Positions 13,464 to 16,311 of a stretch of DNA of 16,311 nt are shown in pieces (position 1 is the first letter of the stretch; each line of letters opens with the position of its first letter). The notes beneath the pieces were generated by a model. That model saw only the letters and a list, made by a program, of their open reading frames with translations, did no database searches and had not been told where the DNA came from. Location of the stretch: the NCBI GenBank assembly GCA_046565785.1, contig JBKHXZ010000151.1, positions 1 through 16,311 of the forward strand, read 5' to 3'. This stretch comes from DATHWB01 sp046565785. Lineage in GTDB: Bacteria > Actinomycetota > Acidimicrobiia > Spongiisociales > ZC4RG35. The translations under genes were made by a program, and so were the position numbers.

Positions 13464-14608
13464 CGGGTCGTCTCGGATCGGGTGGCGATGGCAGCAGCAA
13501 GATAGGTGGTCACCGGCACCGCCAGGACCAGTCCGATCGATCCGACCAGGGTGCGCACGATCTCCACCGCCACCACTTCGCTGTTGGCAACGTCGGCCAG
13601 GTCGAGTCCGGAAAGGGAAAAGAGCAGCAGGAGCGGCATGGACGCACCCGCGTACGCCAGCAGCAGGGTGTTGACCGTGGAGGCGATGTGGTCGCGGCCG
13701 ATACGCAGTCCTGCGGCAGCCAATGCCGCCACTCCCATCGACGGTTGGGCGGCATGCAGTTCCCACACGGCTGATGCTTGGGTGACCGTGACGTCGTCGA
13801 GCGCACCCAGGGCACCGAGTACGACTCCGGCGAGAAGCAGACCGCGGATGTCCACGTTGCCCGCCACCGCTAGGTAGAGGCTCTCCTCGCTGGCGAATCC
13901 GCTGAACTGGGCGGCTTCGAGCACGATCCACGCCAGTCCAAAGGTGGCGCCGAGGGCGGCGATGGTGCCGGCGAACGCAACATGGGTGAGGGGCCGAATG
14001 CCGTGCGCGAGATACAGGGCGACCAGGGCCACGCTGCACGACCCGATCAACGAAACCAGCACCGCGCTCGCTCCACCGGCGATGGCCGGCACGATGTAGC
14101 CGACGACGATCACCACCGACAGGGTGAGACCGGCGAGGGCGGCGAGGCCCCGGCCCCGCCCGAGTGCGGTCACCGCCGCGGCGAAGGCCACGGCGACACC
14201 GATCAGCACACCCTTGCGGTCGCGATCTGCGTACTGGTACTCGTATGCCGGGTCGGTGCTGTCGATCCTGGCGAGCACCACCCGGTCTCCCGGCTCTAGG
14301 CGGGGGGTGGAAGCGGTCGACGTGAACTCCTGGACGAAGTCGCCTCCGGCCCGGGACCCTTCGGCGAGTTGAAAGACCACCGTCCGGCACTGTTGGGTTT
14401 CGGCGAAGCTGCACGGCCCGTCGACCACTTCGGTGACCTCGGCGCGGTGGAGTTCGTTCGCCAACCCCAGGCCCCCGGTGTCCACGCCGAGTTCGAGGTC
14501 GGGCCAGGTGAGTACCAGCGCCACCATCAGTACCGCAGCGGCGACGATCGGAATCCAGCCCAGACCGACACGGCTGTCCGGTCCTGAAAGGCGGTCGAGG
14601 TCGGTCAT
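13460..14608 (-). CDS. YibE/F-family membrane protein
   Basis: A 382-residue polytopic membrane protein of the YibE/F family, whose biochemical role is not established. TM1 is at about 17-34, followed by an extracytoplasmic domain (35-131) rich in acidic residues, with Cys66 and Cys74 that could pair. Seven or eight further helices run from 133 to the C-terminus. The conserved family segment GALGALDDVTVTQASAV is at about 265-281. I chose ATG 14608 because the hydrophobic N-terminus begins just after it and the upstream frame runs into the divergent gene. TAGCCT (14620-14625, minus) lies 11 bases upstream and may be the -10 box. It is first in the yibE-rimB-rimK-aspA operon and shares ATGA with rimB. 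The link of this family to RimB/RimK is unexplained. Confidence 0.85.
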   Translation of the reverse strand: MTDLDRLSGPDSRVGLGWIPIVAAAVLMVALVLTWPDLELGVDTGGLGLANELHRAEVTEVVDGPCSFAETQQCRTVVFQLAEGSRAGGDFVQEFTSTASTPRLEPGDRVVLARIDSTDPAYEYQYADRDRKGVLIGVAVAFAAAVTALGRGRGLAALAGLTLSVVIVVGYIVPAIAGGASAVLVSLIGSCSVALVALYLAHGIRPLTHVAFAGTIAALGATFGLAWIVLEAAQFSGFASEESLYLAVAGNVDIRGLLLAGVVLGALGALDDVTVTQASAVWELHAAQPSMGVAALAAAGLRIGRDHIASTVNTLLLAYAGASMPLLLLFSLSGLDLADVANSEVVAVEIVRTLVGSIGLVLAVPVTTYLAAAIATRSETTR

Positions 14609-14619
14609 CTGGAGGTGTG

Positions 14620-14644
14620 AGGCTATCGGCCGTCGGAGTAGCGT
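14620..14644. promoter_or_regulatory. Divergent -10 boxes for the yibE operon and the PLP-enzyme gene
   Basis: In the 42-base divergent gap, TAGCGT (14639-14644, plus) ends seven bases before ATG 14652, a leaderless arrangement. TAGCCT (minus, 14625 to 14620) would start RNA about five bases before ATG 14608. Neither has a good -35 box, and the two would compete for the same few dozen bases. Confidence 0.35.
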
Positions 14645-14651
14645 CGATGCC

Positions 14652-15842
14652 ATGTCCCTCGATGTGACCCGTCTTCGCCGCCAATTTCCTGCGCTCGCCT
14701 CCCGATCGATCTTTGTGGACGGCCCTGCCGGAACCCAGGTCCACGAGTCGGTGGTGTCCGCGATCTCTACGGCACTGGTGACTTCTGCATCCAACGTGGG
14801 AGGGGCGTTCCCCGCCAGTGCGACCTCGTCGCGGACAGTGGCCGACGCGCGTGCAGCGGCCGCCGACTTCCTGGGCGGCCAACACGACGAGGTGATCTTC
14901 GGTCCAAACATGACGACGTTGACCTTCTCGTTCAGTCGGGCGCTGGCCCGCACGTGGTCTCCCGGTGATCGGATCATCGTCAGCGGACTCGATCACGACG
15001 CCAACGTGACCCCCTGGGTCATGGCGGCAGAGGATCGAGGGGTGGAAGTCGATGTGGCCGAGATCGACCCGATCGACATGTCGCTCGACCTCGACCATTT
15101 GGAGAGTCTCCTCACGGACCGCACCCGACTCGTCGCGGTGACCGGTGCCTCGAACACATTCGGGACGATCGTCGACATCGCTCGGGTCGCCTCGGCGGCG
15201 CATCAGGTGGGCGCGCTGTGTTTCGTCGACGCCGTACACATGGCGCCCCATCTGCGTATCGATGCGGGGACGTTGGGCATCGACGCCGTGGTGTGTTCGG
15301 CGTACAAGTTCTTCGGCCCGCATGTGGGATCGATGTGGGTGAGGGGGGAACTGCTCGCCGAGCTCGAGCCCTACAGGGTGCGCCCCGCTCCCTCCGATGG
15401 ACCCGCCAAGTTCGAGACTGGGACGCCGTCCTTCGCCCTGCTGGCGGGCTACACGGCGGCGGTCGACTATCTCGCCTCCCTGGGGACCGGACCCGATCGG
15501 CCGTCCCGGCTGTACTCGGCGTTCGCGCAGATCCGGGGTTGGGAGGAGACACTCGGCCGCCGGTTCCTCGATGGCATCGACCGGAAGGTCGCCCTATACG
15601 GCAGGGCGTCGATGGAGGGCAGAGTGTCCACTTTCGCCGTCCGGGTGCCGGGGGAACGGCCACAGGACACCGCCACTCGGTTGGCGAAGGCGGGAATCTA
15701 CGCCTGGGCCGGACACAATTATGCGATCGAGCCGGTCACGCGGGCCGGACTGATGGAAGGAGGTGGCGTGGTGCGGATCGGGTTCCTCCACCCCAACACG
15801 GAGGCGGAAGTGGACCGGGTTCTCGAGGTCCTGGTCCCGTGA
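14652..15842 (+). CDS. Cysteine desulfurase-like PLP enzyme (class V aminotransferase fold) lacking the catalytic Cys
   Basis: A 396-residue fold-type I PLP enzyme of the cysteine-desulfurase-like group related to SufS/CsdA. The cofactor lysine is Lys219 in SAYKFFGPHVG; Asp193 and His196 in FVDAVHMAPH bind the pyridine ring; His115 in LDHDANVTPW stacks on the cofactor; SRTVADARAAAADFLGG (60-76) is the family's N-terminal block. In the region where true desulfurases carry the active cysteine, this protein reads WAGHNYAIEPV with no cysteine, as in the subgroup of unknown function. It is therefore unlikely to feed Fe-S assembly as SufS does and may act on another amino acid or amine. ATG 14652 is supported by the TAGCGT box seven bases before it. 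It overlaps the following VOC gene by four bases. Confidence 0.9.
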   Translation: MSLDVTRLRRQFPALASRSIFVDGPAGTQVHESVVSAISTALVTSASNVGGAFPASATSSRTVADARAAAADFLGGQHDEVIFGPNMTTLTFSFSRALARTWSPGDRIIVSGLDHDANVTPWVMAAEDRGVEVDVAEIDPIDMSLDLDHLESLLTDRTRLVAVTGASNTFGTIVDIARVASAAHQVGALCFVDAVHMAPHLRIDAGTLGIDAVVCSAYKFFGPHVGSMWVRGELLAELEPYRVRPAPSDGPAKFETGTPSFALLAGYTAAVDYLASLGTGPDRPSRLYSAFAQIRGWEETLGRRFLDGIDRKVALYGRASMEGRVSTFAVRVPGERPQDTATRLAKAGIYAWAGHNYAIEPVTRAGLMEGGGVVRIGFLHPNTEAEVDRVLEVLVP

Positions 15843-16201
15843 CCTTCGACGACTTCGTCACCTTCATCCGCACCTCCGACTTGGAGCGGAGTCATGAGTT
15901 CTATACGGATCGCCTCGGGCTGGAGCTGGTTCTCGACCAGGGAAGGTGCCGGATCTACCGGGTTTCGAAGTCCGGGTTCCTCGGGGTGTGTGAGGGCGAG
16001 CCGTCGCCGGACGGGGTGATCGTCACCCTGGTGTCCCGGGATGTCCGTGAGCGGTGCGCCGAGTTGGCCGCCCGCGGCGTCATCTTCGACAAACAGGTGT
16101 CCTACAACCGCGACTTCGACATCACCCACGCCTTTCTCCGCGACCCCGACGGCCACCTGATCGAAATCCAGCGCTTCGAATCGAGCGACTGGCCGGGGTG
16201 A
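15839..16201 (+). CDS. VOC-family (glyoxalase-like) protein
   Basis: A 120-residue single-chain VOC protein. Two beta-alpha-beta-beta-beta modules are visible: residues 4-55 (FVTFIRTSDLERSHEFYTDRLGLELV) and 60-115 (ending HAFLRDPDGHLIEIQRF). Glu109 matches the last metal ligand and His97 may be another. The usual first ligand, a His in the first strand, is replaced around FVTFI, so metal binding is doubtful. Its function is not readable; this form resembles glyoxalase/bleomycin-resistance-like proteins of unknown ligand. The GTG start overlaps the stop of the PLP-enzyme gene as GTGA, so the two are almost certainly made together and perhaps act on the same compound. A 6-bp hairpin follows the stop immediately. 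Confidence 0.85.
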   Translation: MTFDDFVTFIRTSDLERSHEFYTDRLGLELVLDQGRCRIYRVSKSGFLGVCEGEPSPDGVIVTLVSRDVRERCAELAARGVIFDKQVSYNRDFDITHAFLRDPDGHLIEIQRFESSDWPG

Positions 16202-16220
16202 GTTCACCATTTCCGTGAAC
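16202..16220 (+). terminator. Stem-loop after the second VOC gene
   Basis: GTTCAC (16202-16207) and GTGAAC (16215-16220) form a perfect 6-bp stem with a 7-base loop, starting inside one base of the stop codon. There is no T tract, so it could be a weak terminator or an RNA 3'-end structure. It also abuts the inverted repeat copy D. Confidence 0.35.
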
Positions 16221-16302
16221 GAGGTGGACCGACGAGCTCGCTTTCGCTCACATCCCCCCTCGGCCGGCCCAAAGCCGCCGCCCGATCCCCCCGGATGGGG
16301 GG
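16215..16302 (-). repeat. Dispersed repeat, copy D (inverted)
   Basis: Read on the minus strand: a C6-ATCC-G6 hairpin (16302-16287), then a spacer, then GAGGGGGGATGT, GAGCGAAAGCGA and GCTCGTCGGTCCACC (16261-16225). This is the same order as copies A and B with one extra A in the central word, in the opposite orientation. The match to copy B continues for about 15 bases after GGTCCA. The copy fills most of the remaining 110 bases of the window; nothing else is seen there. Confidence 0.65.
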
Positions 16303-16311
16303 AGAAGACGG

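Noticed and set aside
12999..15323. 774-residue open frame on the minus strand
   Set aside because: Only its last 154 residues (from ATG 13463) look like a protein (RimB-like). The rest is arginine- and proline-rich shadow across the YibE/F and PLP-enzyme genes.

Overview
The window is GC-rich bacterial chromosome from an actinomycete. A WhiB-type Fe-S regulator (10874-11137) and the mismatch endonuclease NucS (6666-7325) point to Actinomycetota. The frequent TANNNT boxes six or seven bases before start codons (leaderless style) fit that phylum. A deep, environmental lineage such as Acidimicrobiia is my guess, not something the sequence proves. No tRNA, rRNA, CRISPR array, transposase or phage gene was seen; the gene content is ordinary chromosomal.

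Layout. (1) 2-904: the 3' part of an MFS transporter, convergent with a VOC-family enzyme (873-1352, minus). That enzyme sits downstream of a YceI-like lipid-binding protein (1434-1985, minus). A divergent MarR regulator (2097-2564, plus) shares with yceI a compact intergenic region holding two facing promoters and two candidate operators. (2) 2565-2892: a gene-free stretch with two copies of a dispersed hairpin-plus-word repeat. (3) 2893-6131, minus: a MacB/LolD-type ATPase and an 835-residue FtsX-type permease, translationally coupled. (4) 6196-8659, minus: M20 dipeptidase, NucS and a TrmL-like tRNA methyltransferase, tightly packed as one operon. (5) 8723-10699, plus: an M50 membrane metalloprotease and an ACAD10/11-like acyl-CoA dehydrogenase. 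(6) 10700-10873: a third repeat copy, then WhiB. (7) 11141-14608, minus: an overlapping four-gene operon in the order YibE/F membrane protein, RimB-like retropepsin-fold protease, RimK glutamate ligase, AspA/AstE-like metallohydrolase. (8) 14652-16201, plus: a cysteine-desulfurase-like PLP enzyme lacking the catalytic cysteine, overlapping a second VOC protein. (9) 16202-16311: a short hairpin and a fourth, inverted repeat copy.

How the genes may work together. The clearest functional unit is the rimB-rimK-aspA operon, which joins an amino-acid ligase to two hydrolases and may add and trim glutamate tails. The second is the M20-nucS-trmL operon, where mismatch repair is co-expressed with tRNA modification. 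The third is the MarR-controlled yceI-VOC unit. The most unusual non-coding signal is the repeat family (at least four copies in 16 kb, all between genes). It combines a C-run/G-run or perfect hairpin with the word GAGCGAAGCGA and the word CTCGTTGGT.
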